This document shows positions 41,403 to 52,466 of a stretch of 64,000 bases of DNA, in pieces. Below the pieces are notes generated by a model that did not search any database, was not told the DNA's origin, and saw only the letters and a list, made by a program, of their open reading frames with translations. A program made the translations under genes and the position numbers. Source of the stretch: JAHFTW01 sp038046785 (GTDB taxonomy: Archaea; Thermoplasmatota; E2; JACPAO01; JAHFTW01). Location: assembly GCA_038046785.1 (NCBI GenBank), contig JBBSVM010000006.1, positions 1-64,000 on the forward strand, written 5' to 3'. Each line of letters begins with the position of its first letter. Position 1 is the first letter of the stretch.

Positions 41403-42464
41403 GTGTACGGGGCCCTGAAAGGACTCCTGTTCAAGATGGACCCCGAGCGGGCGCACCACCTGGCGCTCCGGTTCCTCAAGGCGGCGCAGGCGACGCACAC
41501 GCTTGGCGCCCTGCGGCCGCCAGCCCCGTCGCCCCGCCTCGCCAGCCGTTTCCTCGGTTTCGACGTCGCGGCACCGCTCGGGATGGCGGCGGGCTTCGAC
41601 AAGGGCGCCGAGGTCCACTCCGCGCTTTTCGCTCTCGGCTTCGGCCATGTCGAAGTGGGCACGGTCACCCCGAAGCCGCAACCCGGCAACGACGGGCTGC
41701 GCGTCCAGCGCCACCCGCAGCATCAGGCGCTCGTCAACCGCATGGGATTCCCCGGCCCCGGCATGGAGGTGGCCGCCCGTCGGCTTGCTGCCCGCCCTGC
41801 GGCTGGACTCCTTGGCGGCAACATCGGCCCCAACAAGACGACGCCCGCCGAGCGCGTGGTGGACGACCTGCGCGCGGTGGCCGCCTCGCTCGCCCCGCAC
41901 GTCCGCTTCCTCACCATCAATGTCTCGAGCCCGAACACGCCCGGCCTGCGCGCCCTGCAGGCGCCGGAGGCGGTCTCGCTGCTGGTGCGCGCCACGTTGA
42001 ACGCGGCCGCCGACGCTGGCCACAAGCGGCCGGTCCTGCTCAAACTGCACCCCGACGCCGCCGATGAGGAGCTGGTCCGAGTCGCGCGTGCCGCCGTGGA
42101 CGCCGGAGCTGCAGCCATCATCGCCACCAACACGACCCGCGCCCGCCCCGCAGGCACGGAGTCTGCCATCGAGGGGGGCCTCTCCGGCGCGCCCCTCCTC
42201 GCGCGCAGCAGGCAGGTCATCGCAGCGCTCCACCATGGGCTCGGCCGCGACACCCCGCTGATGGGCGTGGGCGGCATCCTGACCGGTGCCGACGCCCTCG
42301 GCCACATCCGAGCTGGAGCGACGTTGGTGCAGTCCTACACTGGCTTCATCTACCGCGGCCCGCGCCAACCGCGTCTTGTCCACGACGAACTGGTCGCCGA
42401 ACTCGATAAGGCCGGTCTCGACCGGCTCGACGAGGCAATGGGGCAACCCGCACGCTCGGCTTGA
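41403..42464 (+). CDS. pyrD: Dihydroorotate dehydrogenase, class 2
   Basis: FMN enzyme oxidising dihydroorotate to orotate in pyrimidine synthesis; class 2 enzymes pass electrons to membrane quinone. 353 residues. The N-terminal LKGLLFKMDPERAHHLALRF helix is the class 2 membrane-association motif. APLGMAAGFDKGAEV, EVGTVTPKPQPGN, RMGFPGPGMEV, ININVSSPNTPGLR-like TINVSSPNTPGLR with the class 2 catalytic Ser, TNTTRAR and MGVGGILTGADAL follow. Start GTG 41403 by TATA spacing. Its presence implies a quinone pool and a respiratory membrane. Confidence 0.93.
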   Translation: MYGALKGLLFKMDPERAHHLALRFLKAAQATHTLGALRPPAPSPRLASRFLGFDVAAPLGMAAGFDKGAEVHSALFALGFGHVEVGTVTPKPQPGNDGLRVQRHPQHQALVNRMGFPGPGMEVAARRLAARPAAGLLGGNIGPNKTTPAERVVDDLRAVAASLAPHVRFLTINVSSPNTPGLRALQAPEAVSLLVRATLNAAADAGHKRPVLLKLHPDAADEELVRVARAAVDAGAAAIIATNTTRARPAGTESAIEGGLSGAPLLARSRQVIAALHHGLGRDTPLMGVGGILTGADALGHIRAGATLVQSYTGFIYRGPRQPRLVHDELVAELDKAGLDRLDEAMGQPARSA

Positions 42465-42489
42465 AGAGCCAGCGCCGACTCGAAGCGTC

Positions 42490-43203
42490 GTGGCCCTGCG
42501 CCGACCGGCACCGCACCTCGTGCCTCTCGTTCAGGAGGCGCACCGCCACCTGTTTGGTCGGCCCGCCCTGCCCGACCCGCACATCGCGCTCTATCCCTAC
42601 GTCGAGGGGCGCTCCACGGTCCGGCTCGAAGGCGGCCGCATCCGTTTCAATCTCAACAGCGCGTTTGCCGAGGCGCCCGAGGAGGCGGTGCTCGGCATCG
42701 CGGCGACTCTTCTGGCCCGCCTGCACCGCGTGCGCGACGAGGCGGTCCCCGAGGCGTGGCGACGCGCCAGCCGCACCTTCCTCGCCGAGCGCCCTGCCGC
42801 TGCAACCGGTCGCAAGCACATCGACCCGGTGGGGGCGCACCGCAGCCTGCTCGAGTCCTACTTGCGCGTCACCCTCGACATGGGTCTCGTCCTGCCGCAG
42901 GTGCCGCGCCTCTCCTGGAGCCGGACGGTGGCGGGGCACCGTTTCGGCCACTGGGATGCCGACCACAACGTCATCGTCCTCAGTCAGATTCTGGATGACC
43001 CGGACGTGCCGGAGTTTGTGCTCGACTACGTGCTCTACCACGAGCTGCTGCACATCCTCCATCCCGTGCGCATGGGCTCGGGTTCGCGCCGCATCGTCCA
43101 TTCCGCCGCGTTCCGGCGCGACGAGCGACGCTACCCGCAGTGGCGCGAGGGCGAAGCCTGGATTGGCAAGCTCGCTCGGCGTCACCGCCGGGCGCGGCGC
43201 TGA
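42490..43203 (+). CDS. SprT-like zinc metallopeptidase-like protein
   Basis: A 237-residue protein from a GTG at 42490. The zinc site is VLYHELLHILHPVR, with HELLH plus a further His, and a downstream HSAAFRRDERRYPQW that supplies a third ligand, as in the SprT/Wss1-like and M48-like small metallopeptidases. The mid part (RLSWSRTVAGHRFGHWDADH) fits SprT-type domains. The product may be a protease or have only structural zinc. It follows pyrD by 25 bases. Confidence 0.75.
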   Translation: MALRRPAPHLVPLVQEAHRHLFGRPALPDPHIALYPYVEGRSTVRLEGGRIRFNLNSAFAEAPEEAVLGIAATLLARLHRVRDEAVPEAWRRASRTFLAERPAAATGRKHIDPVGAHRSLLESYLRVTLDMGLVLPQVPRLSWSRTVAGHRFGHWDADHNVIVLSQILDDPDVPEFVLDYVLYHELLHILHPVRMGSGSRRIVHSAAFRRDERRYPQWREGEAWIGKLARRHRRARR

Positions 43204-43212
43204 CGATTGGGC

Positions 43213-43767
43213 CTATTCGAAGCGGGCGCTCGGCACGGCGGTGCGCTCGACGAGACGGACATCGCTCAAGGCGCCGCGCGCCTGGATGCGACGGCCGTAG
43301 TGCGTGAGCACGGTGCCACCCACCAAGAGGAGCACGTCCAGGATGGCAAGCAGGATGAGGCTCTTCACGATGGCCGTGGTCTGGACGGCGCCCTCGGCCG
43401 TGTACCAGTCCTGCGGGTACACGAGGACGAAGGTCAACAGAAGCAGCAAGCCCATGAGGGCGCCAAGCGAGCTCAGGATGAAGCCGAACGTGCCGAGCCG
43501 GCTCGTCGTGTTGGTGAGCTGGAGCGCGAGCTTCTGCTGCACGTCCACCTGGCCGCGGCGGTTCGAGCTGGACTCGATGTCCAGGATGAGGGCGTCCTCG
43601 CTGGGGAGGCCATACGGGTCGGGCTCCTCGAAGACGACGAGGAAATCGCGCTGGCCCGAGGCCGCGGGGGCGGCCGGCTTGGCGCGCGAGCGGGCCACAG
43701 GTTGTGGTTTGGGGCGGCTTTTCGCGGCCGTGCCGGCCGAGGACTTGGATGCCTTCTTGGAAGCCAT
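43213..43767 (-). CDS. Two-helix membrane protein with Lys/Ala/Pro-rich N-terminus
   Basis: A 184-residue protein. Residues 1-40 are Lys/Ser/Ala/Pro-rich, followed by an acidic stretch (VFEEPDPYGLPSEDALILDI), then two helices (about 98-118 and 137-157) separated by YPQDWYTAEGAVQTTAIVKS, and YGRRIQARG at the end. The helix-YPxxWY-helix-YGR pattern is shared with the product of 43767-44165, so the two are paralogues. The start overlaps the upstream stop by one base. Function unknown. Confidence 0.7.
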   Translation of the reverse strand: MASKKASKSSAGTAAKSRPKPQPVARSRAKPAAPAASGQRDFLVVFEEPDPYGLPSEDALILDIESSSNRRGQVDVQQKLALQLTNTTSRLGTFGFILSSLGALMGLLLLLTFVLVYPQDWYTAEGAVQTTAIVKSLILLAILDVLLLVGGTVLTHYGRRIQARGALSDVRLVERTAVPSARFE

Positions 43768-44165
43768 CAGTGCTCGACCTCCACTTCATTGGTCGTAAAC
43801 TGGTCGAGATGGCCAGAGCCGAGCACCGTGCGGCCGTAGAAGAACGCCGAGGTGCCGAAGAACAGCAGGACGATGCCAGCGCCGAGGAACAGGTAGACGC
43901 GCTCGACAAGGGCACGCGACTCCACCCAGTCCGAGTCGCTGATGCTGGCGTACCAGGGTTCCGGGTAGCCGAGCGTGAAGAAGACGGCGCCGATGATGAG
44001 GCAGACCACGCCGACCGCGATGGCGATGAGGCCAGCGACGCCAAGACCTTTTGTCTGGGTCTCGACGCCGACGTCAATCTCCGAGTTCAGGTCGCGGCGG
44101 TCCTCGTAGTGGACCGGCTGCATCTCGGGTTCCATGCGGACGCGGATGCGGTTGTCGTCGTCCAT
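43767..44165 (-). CDS. Two-helix membrane protein, paralogue of its neighbour
   Basis: A 132-residue protein with a charged N-terminus (RIRVRMEPEMQPVHYEDRRD), helix 1 (AGLIAIAVGVVCLIIGAVFF), the loop GYPEPWYASISDSDWVES, helix 2 (LGAGIVLLFFGTSAFFYGR) and an acidic tail. YPEPWY and FYGR match YPQDWY and HYGR in the adjacent gene. Start and stop overlap neighbouring genes by one base on both sides, so the three genes 45550-43213 form one operon. No known family. Confidence 0.7.
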   Translation of the reverse strand: MDDDNRIRVRMEPEMQPVHYEDRRDLNSEIDVGVETQTKGLGVAGLIAIAVGVVCLIIGAVFFTLGYPEPWYASISDSDWVESRALVERVYLFLGAGIVLLFFGTSAFFYGRTVLGSGHLDQFTTNEVEVEH

Positions 44166-45550
44166 CAGTTCACCTTCTTCTCGATGTCAATGGGCATGGT
44201 GGCAAGAACGGTGCGGCCCTCGTTCTCCATCTTGCGCTGCGCGGCTTCGCGGCTTGCTGCGCGCACACGCACGATGCGGACGCGCTTGCGGCCCGCGACG
44301 GCGCCGGGGTCGGAGCTGTCGGAAGCGGGCTCGATGGGCGAAGAGTCGACATCCTCGTCGATGCGACGCAGGAAGGGGCGGCCAGTCTCCGGGTTGGTGG
44401 CCACCTCGTAGCCTTCGGGGACCACGGCGGGGACGGCGTCGTCGGGCTGCTCTTTGCTGAAGAAGAAGATGCGCTGGGCCTCTTCGCCCTCGCCTTCGTC
44501 CGTGCTGTAAAGCTTCCACTCATCCGTCTCGAAGCCGGGCGGGGGGGCCGGCTGGAGCTTGGCGAGGCGGGGGCGGCCGCGCTTGTCCCACAGGACCTCG
44601 TAGCCCTCCGGGACGTAGGCGGGCTCGGTGCCCTCGGGGGTGCCTTTCTTGCTGCTGAAGGTGTGGTTCTTGACGGCGTCGTCGCCGGTCGGGGTCGTCT
44701 TGCGGAAAAGCCGCCAGCCGTCCTGCTCCCATCCGGGGAAGGGAGTGGCCGCGAGAGCGGGTTCGCCCGCCTCGTTCCAGACGACCTGGTGGCCCTCGGG
44801 GACCTGGGCGGGTTCCATGTCGTCGCGGACAGGGGCGCCTACGACGGCGAAGCCGTGCTCCGCGATGGGGTCCTTGCCCTTGGCGTTGCGGTTGCGGTAG
44901 AGGCGCCAGCCGTCCTGCTCCCAACCGGTGAAGGGCTGCTTGATGGCGGCCAGGTGCGGTTCGCCGCCCTGCTCATCGGAGACCACTTCGTAGCCCTCCG
45001 GAACGTGGGCCGGGACCATGTCCTCGCGGACCGGCTCACCCACTTGGGCGAAGCCGTGCTCCGCAATCGGGTCCTCGCCGGTGGCATCAACGTGGCGGTA
45101 GAGGCGCCAGCCGTCGCCTTCCCAGCCGTCGAAGGGGGCCTCGGGCGGCGCTTCCGCGGCGGGGTCCGTCCAGGGCGTGGCGTCCTCTTGGAAAACGAAC
45201 CCTTCGGGCGCGGTTTGGAACTCCACTTCAGGCTGCTGCACGGCGGAGAACTCAAGACCAATCGGGGTGACGAAGCGGTAGTTGCGCAGGCCGGGGCCGG
45301 TGTACTCCACTTCGATGTCGCGCGGTGCGGCCTGGTCGCGGGCGGCGGTGCCGGCGGTCGGGCGGGGCGTCGGCGCAGGGGCGCGAACGCCTTCGGCGCG
45401 GTCCAGCGGCCGGCCGGCGAGGTAGTCGGCAATCTGCGACTCGGTGTAGCCCAGGCGGCGCAGCATGCTCGCCACGTAGGGGCGATCGCGGGGCTCTCCG
45501 GCAACGGCCCGGGTGTCCAAGCTGGTGCGAGCTGCGTCAGCGCCTGCCAT
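44165..45550 (-). CDS. Protein with four WRLYR/VPEGYEV repeats
   Basis: A 461-residue protein without signal peptide. Residues 20-50 form a short helical motif (YVASMLRRLGYTESQIADYL). Four repeats of about 60 residues follow: GWEGDGWRLYRHVDATGEDP, GWEQDGWRLYRNRNAKGKDP, GWEQDGWRLFRKTTPTGDDA and GFETDEWKLYSTDEGEGEEA are their starts; each ends in VPEGYEV or VPEGHQV, then N/D-x-x-x-G-x-P-x-L. The last two contain FSSKKG and FFSKEQ. A basic stretch (AGRKRVRIVRVRAASREAA) closes the protein. This small beta domain resembles one found in other archaeal proteins ending in TGLPYLK-like motifs. It heads an operon with two membrane proteins. Confidence 0.75.
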   Translation of the reverse strand: MAGADAARTSLDTRAVAGEPRDRPYVASMLRRLGYTESQIADYLAGRPLDRAEGVRAPAPTPRPTAGTAARDQAAPRDIEVEYTGPGLRNYRFVTPIGLEFSAVQQPEVEFQTAPEGFVFQEDATPWTDPAAEAPPEAPFDGWEGDGWRLYRHVDATGEDPIAEHGFAQVGEPVREDMVPAHVPEGYEVVSDEQGGEPHLAAIKQPFTGWEQDGWRLYRNRNAKGKDPIAEHGFAVVGAPVRDDMEPAQVPEGHQVVWNEAGEPALAATPFPGWEQDGWRLFRKTTPTGDDAVKNHTFSSKKGTPEGTEPAYVPEGYEVLWDKRGRPRLAKLQPAPPPGFETDEWKLYSTDEGEGEEAQRIFFFSKEQPDDAVPAVVPEGYEVATNPETGRPFLRRIDEDVDSSPIEPASDSSDPGAVAGRKRVRIVRVRAASREAAQRKMENEGRTVLATMPIDIEKKVN

Positions 45551-45633
45551 GTGGGCAATCCAAGTCCGGCCACCTTCAAAAGCGCTCTTCTGTTGTCCCG
45601 AGGGCTTGCGAGGGGCCGCGGCGCCCCTGGAGC

Positions 45634-45642
45634 GTTTTATAG
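45634..45642 (+). promoter_or_regulatory. TATA box for the gene at 45667
   Basis: GTTTTATAG is centred about 29 bases before the ATG at 45667 and only 11 bases before an upstream GTG, so it decides in favour of the ATG. Confidence 0.6.
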
Positions 45643-45666
45643 CGGCCCGTGGTCGGCGGGCCGTTC

Positions 45667-47025
45667 ATGATTACCTTCGGGCCGGCGGGCATCCCGTTGT
45701 CGTGCAAAGGCCGCACCGTGCGGGACGGCATCATCTACACGCGCAACCTGGAGCTCGACGCCATGGAAGTGCAGTTCGTGCGCGGCATCCGCATGGACGA
45801 AGAGGAAGCAGCAAAAATCCGCGCCACGGCGGAAGAGGCCGGCGTGGAGCTGCACGTCAAGGCGCCATACTACCTCAACCTCGCCGGCGACGAGACCAAC
45901 GTCGAGATGTCGAAGAACAAGATCCTCGCGGCGGGCCACCTTGCCCACATCATGGGGGCGCAGACCCTCGTCTTCCATCCCGGCTTCTACGGCGAGTTGT
46001 CCAAGGAGCAGACAATGGAGCGCGTCGTCAAGGTGCTGCGCGAAATCCGCGACACCTTCGTGAGCGAAGGGTGGACGCCGCGCCTCGGCATGGAGGTCAT
46101 GGGCAAACGCAACGTCTTCGGCAGCCTCGAGGAGGTCCTCGAGGTGTGCCAGAAGGTCAAAGGGGTCATTCCGGTCCTCGACTTCGCGCACATCCACGCG
46201 CGCGGCAACGGCATCCTGCAGAACCCGGAGGACTTCACGGCGGTCTTCGAGAAGCTCGCGCCGCTCAAGCTCGACCATGTTCTCATCCATTTCACCGGCA
46301 TCCACTACGAGAACGGCAACGCGCGCTACCGCCTGCCCATCAAGAAGGGCGACCTCAAATTCGAGCCGCTCTGCGACGTTCTCTTGGACGCCAACTTGTC
46401 GGCCACCATCATCTCCACCAGTCCCATCCTCGAGCACGATGCGATGTACATGAACATCGTCTTCGACCGCGTCAAGGAGCGCCGCGACGCCCGCGTCACG
46501 CGCGAACTCAAGGACGCCGTCGAGGCGGAGGAGAAGGCGAAGAAGGAGGCCGACCGCAAGTCCGAGCAGGACCGCGTGCGCGCCGAGAAAGAGGCGGACG
46601 CCGCTCGCGTCAAGGCCCAGAAAGAGGCCGAGAAACTCGCCCGCGAAGAGGCCAAGCGGCGCGAGAAGGAAGAGGAAGAGGCGCGCAAGGCGGCGATGCC
46701 GGACTGCGAGGCGCTCACCAAGTCGGGCGATCGCTGCAAGAAGAAAGTGGACGGCAAGGGCAAGTACTGCATCCAGCACAAGGGCTGGCGCGGCGAGACG
46801 ATCTGGGATCTGCCCGAGAACCAGAAGCCCAAGGTACAGCAGTCCACCGACAAAGTGCGCCGCCAGGTCCAGGTGGACGACTACAAACTGTGGAAGAACG
46901 CCGAGGGCAAGTACATCTTCCTCAAGGAGAAGAAGGAAGGCTGCAGCCCCATCTTCAAGGTCCCCGACGGCAAGGTCGTCAAGTACGACAAGCAGAAGCG
47001 GCCCCTCGTGAAGGACGAGGCCTGA
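45667..47025 (+). CDS. Endonuclease IV-like TIM barrel fused to coiled coil, Cys/His finger and YKLW domain
   Basis: A 452-residue multidomain protein. Residues 1-280 match the endonuclease IV / xylose isomerase-like barrel: ELHVKAPYYLNL, LVFHPGFYG, GMEVMGK, PVLDFAHIHARG, HVLIHFTG and ILEHDAM keep most metal ligands, but the D-x-H pair expected near the end (DRH in endonuclease IV) is absent (RYRLPIKKG). Residues about 285-345 are a Lys/Glu/Ala coiled coil. A finger PDCEALTKSGDRC with KYCIQHKGW (C-x6-C, then C-x2-H) follows. The last 50 residues (YKLW, IFLKEKKEG, VPDGKVVKYDKQ) resemble the repeats of the protein at 44165-45550. DNA repair or RNA processing is plausible. Confidence 0.85.
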   Translation: MITFGPAGIPLSCKGRTVRDGIIYTRNLELDAMEVQFVRGIRMDEEEAAKIRATAEEAGVELHVKAPYYLNLAGDETNVEMSKNKILAAGHLAHIMGAQTLVFHPGFYGELSKEQTMERVVKVLREIRDTFVSEGWTPRLGMEVMGKRNVFGSLEEVLEVCQKVKGVIPVLDFAHIHARGNGILQNPEDFTAVFEKLAPLKLDHVLIHFTGIHYENGNARYRLPIKKGDLKFEPLCDVLLDANLSATIISTSPILEHDAMYMNIVFDRVKERRDARVTRELKDAVEAEEKAKKEADRKSEQDRVRAEKEADAARVKAQKEAEKLAREEAKRREKEEEEARKAAMPDCEALTKSGDRCKKKVDGKGKYCIQHKGWRGETIWDLPENQKPKVQQSTDKVRRQVQVDDYKLWKNAEGKYIFLKEKKEGCSPIFKVPDGKVVKYDKQKRPLVKDEA

Positions 47026-47035
47026 GGCGAGCCCG

Positions 47036-47581
47036 ATGGACCTGGACGAGCCGTTGGAATTCATCCTCGGCGCCGCCCGCAAGGCGGTCCATGTCCCGCC
47101 GGCGGCCCTTGAGAACTTCCTCAAGGCGCTGCAGCCAGCGCGCCGCGTCTTCCTGTACGGCCGCGGACGCTCCGGCTTCGTCGCGCGCGCTTTCGCGGTG
47201 CGGCTCATCCACTTGGGTTACCAGACCTACGTCGTCGGCGAGACCATCACGGCGCCCGTCAAGCGCGACGATGTGGTCATCCTCGTTTCCGGCTCCGGCT
47301 CCACCTACCCTGTTGTCATGACCGCAGAGTTGGGCCGCCGCCAGGGCGCCACTGTTATCGCCATCACCGCGCAGCCCGACTCCGAAGTGGCGCGTCTCGC
47401 CCATGTCGTCGTCCCCATCATGCCCGCCGAGGGCAACGGCACGAAAGCGAAATTCGCGCCGCTCGGAACGCTGTTCGAGACGACGGCTTGGCTCTTCTTC
47501 GACGCCGTTGTGGCCATCCTCATGGCGCGCCTTGGAGAGACCGAGACCTCCATGCGCAAGCGGCACGCGACGTTGGAGTGA
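47036..47581 (+). CDS. hxlB: 6-phospho-3-hexuloisomerase
   Basis: A 181-residue SIS-domain isomerase converting 6-phospho-3-hexulose to fructose-6-phosphate, the second half of the ribulose monophosphate route that many archaea run in reverse to make ribulose-5-phosphate. VFLYGRGRSGFVARAFAVRL, the substrate loop LVSGSGSTYPVV, VIAITAQPDSEVARLA, LGTLFETTAW and the C-terminal MRKRHATLE are characteristic. No hexulose-phosphate synthase gene is adjacent. It begins ten bases after the preceding stop, so the two are probably co-transcribed. Confidence 0.9.
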   Translation: MDLDEPLEFILGAARKAVHVPPAALENFLKALQPARRVFLYGRGRSGFVARAFAVRLIHLGYQTYVVGETITAPVKRDDVVILVSGSGSTYPVVMTAELGRRQGATVIAITAQPDSEVARLAHVVVPIMPAEGNGTKAKFAPLGTLFETTAWLFFDAVVAILMARLGETETSMRKRHATLE

Positions 47582-47906
47582 ATCACGCCACCGACGACCT
47601 GAACGCGGATTTCGCGGATGACGCGGATACGAACATCCGCGCAATCCGCGTCGTCCGCGTTTCGTCGGGCTACGATGGCCAGCGCCTCATGGCCTTGAGG
47701 GAAAGGGCCTTCAAGTCGGGCGTCCAAACACGAGGCTGGGCCGCGTCGCCCAGAAGCCAAACACCGACTGGGGCTCCCCCCAGGGCAGTTCTCGTCCAAG
47801 CGCGCCGGAAAATCGAAGGCGCGCCCGCAGAGACGATTCATTGCCAACCGTTCCGGCTGGGGCGACGCGACCTTGTTTTTCTTCGAGTCGGGCGGGCCTG
47901 CAGGGT
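47582..47906. other. Intergenic region between convergent hxlB and ppdK
   Basis: No convincing gene in either strand over these 325 bases. The first 90 bases hold the inverted repeat at 47601-47670; the remainder (to 47906) has only short open frames without start signals or recognisable similarity. Confidence 0.6.
47601..47670. repeat. Dispersed inverted repeat, copy C
   Basis: The left arm GAACGCGGATTTCGCGGATG (47601-47620) continues with ACGCGGAT and pairs with ATCCGCGCAATCCGCG (47636-47650) and the following GTCGTCCGCGTTTCG. The unit is CGCGGATT rather than the CGCAGATT of copies A and B, with matching changes on both arms, so pairing is conserved although sequence drifts. Located after hxlB, where it could form a 3' hairpin. 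Confidence 0.75.
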
Positions 47907-50702
<2,796 letters not shown>

Positions 50703-50887
50703 ACGCCGCTGACCCCAAGCGGGCACAAAAAGGGTGGTCTGCCTTTTCCTGTGGAACCTGGAGCCGGCGACGGGGCGCGCACGACGTTCGCGGCATCCGA
50801 CAACAAGGTTCATCTTGGCGCCCGCGCGACGATCCCATGTGCGCGGCGACGGGAAGGCTTTAGGGCAGACCCAGGAGTGGTGAGTCT

Positions 50888-52393
50888 GTGTTGAACGTGC
50901 GCTGGATGGCCCTTGGCGCCTTGGCGCTGGTGGCGGCCGCGAGCGTCGCCGTCGCGCTGGGTGGCGAAGAGGGCCCTGTCACGGTGCCGCTCTCCAAATG
51001 CTACGAGTGCCACGCCAGCGATCCCGGCTCGCCACTGCGCGCCATGGCGCAGCTCATTCCCCCCTCCAAGCCCGCTGGCGGCGCGGTGGGCGAGTCGTTC
51101 CAGTTCGGCGTCACGGTGCAGAACGTCTGGGAGTCCGAGTTCCGCTTCACCGTGCCGGTTCTTGACATCCGCGGCGCCCCGTCGCTGCTGTTCAGCAGCA
51201 ATGTCGGGGAACTCGTCAACGGCACCAGCCTCGACATCCGGTTCGGCTCAAACGACCCCACCCAGCCGGTGCAGTCCCTGACCTCGTTCACGCTCCCCCC
51301 TGGCGCCTCGAGCATCACCCTCACCATCACGCCGCAAGACACCACCGCCGCAACCGGCCCCGATCTCGAACTCCTCATCACTCCGGTTGGAAACCCGACC
51401 CCCGTTGCACGGGACGAGACCGGTCCAGGCCAGGCGGAGGTGTTCACCGTCTCCGGCGCAGAGGCGGTTCTCTACTCCGGCGGCGCCATCCAGGTCGGTG
51501 CCCAGGCCACCAAGGTGGACACCGCGGAGACGCCGCCCCGCATCATCGTCGCAGACACCGTGCCCTTCACGGTCGAACTGCGCGCCAGCTTCGATTTCGC
51601 CGGACTTACGCAACTTGCCATTCCCATTCCGCAGGTCATCCCGCAGCACCTCTCGGCTCAGGTGGCGTGGCCACTCAAGGTGCTTGGCTTCCCCGTCGAG
51701 GGGGAGACGGCGCGCATGTGGGTCAACACCACCGCGTACTACAAGCACAGCCGGACCGAGACGGATGCCCAGCCCAACTGGGGCAACTTCACGGAGCCAA
51801 ACGAGGGCTCCGACTTCGTTCCGCTTGTCATCGAAGTGGTGCGCGACGGCGACCGCGTCGTGCTGCGCCCGCAGGAGACCGTCATCGTCCGCCCGACGCT
51901 GCAGAACGGCGCCACCATCATCACCATCAGCGAGGCGGTTGGCTACGCTTCCGCCTTCCTCCTCATCTCCAGCATCTGGTCGGGCGGAATGTTTGGCAAG
52001 GCGAGCCGGCGGCAGCTCAACAGCGTCTTCGGCTCCGCCAAACGGCGCGTCGCTTTCCACAATTTCCTCAGCTACGGCATCTTGCTCGCCGCCACCGTCC
52101 ACACCGTCATTTTCCTCTTCGACGTGTTCGAGCCGCTCTACCCCTTCACACTCGGCATCATCTGGGGCGGACTCGCGCTCCTCGCCTTCTTCGGGCTCGG
52201 CGTCACCGGCGCCCTGCAGGTGCCGATGATCCGGCGCTGGAGCTACGCCACCTGGCGCTGGACTCACTACGGGCTGACGGTGGCCAGCATCGTCTTCACC
52301 GTCACGCACGGCCTCCTGGACGGCGTCCATTTCTCGGACTTCCAGGAACTCATCGGCTGGAAGGACCCACTGGCGCCCCTCTTCGACGCCTGA
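50888..52393 (+). CDS. Ferric reductase-like diheme b membrane protein with c-type heme domain
   Basis: A 501-residue membrane redox protein. A signal helix (residues 5-25) is followed by a single heme c motif CYECH (residues 38-42), a long beta-rich extracytoplasmic domain (about 60-345) and four or five helices. Two helices carry His pairs with the same spacing, H391 and H405 (FHNFLSYGILLAATVHTV), H460 and H474 (HYGLTVASIVFTVTHG); such H-x13-H pairs hold two stacked b hemes in ferric reductases and NADPH oxidases. No flavin or NAD domain follows, so electrons likely move between a membrane or cytosolic donor and the outer c heme. A TATA-like GGCTTTAGG precedes the GTG by about 27 bases. Confidence 0.75.
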   Translation: MLNVRWMALGALALVAAASVAVALGGEEGPVTVPLSKCYECHASDPGSPLRAMAQLIPPSKPAGGAVGESFQFGVTVQNVWESEFRFTVPVLDIRGAPSLLFSSNVGELVNGTSLDIRFGSNDPTQPVQSLTSFTLPPGASSITLTITPQDTTAATGPDLELLITPVGNPTPVARDETGPGQAEVFTVSGAEAVLYSGGAIQVGAQATKVDTAETPPRIIVADTVPFTVELRASFDFAGLTQLAIPIPQVIPQHLSAQVAWPLKVLGFPVEGETARMWVNTTAYYKHSRTETDAQPNWGNFTEPNEGSDFVPLVIEVVRDGDRVVLRPQETVIVRPTLQNGATIITISEAVGYASAFLLISSIWSGGMFGKASRRQLNSVFGSAKRRVAFHNFLSYGILLAATVHTVIFLFDVFEPLYPFTLGIIWGGLALLAFFGLGVTGALQVPMIRRWSYATWRWTHYGLTVASIVFTVTHGLLDGVHFSDFQELIGWKDPLAPLFDA

Positions 52394-52436
52394 GCAGTCT
52401 GTGCTGGGGCAACGATGTCGGCCACTTCGACAAGCC

Positions 52437-52444
52437 CTATATCG
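52437..52444 (+). promoter_or_regulatory. TATA box for the multicopper oxidase
   Basis: CTATATCG is centred about 27 bases before the ATG at 52467. It supports that start over an upstream in-frame codon and implies a transcript separate from the cytochrome-like gene. Confidence 0.6.
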
Positions 52445-52466
52445 AAGCGAAGTCGTCAATGAAACC

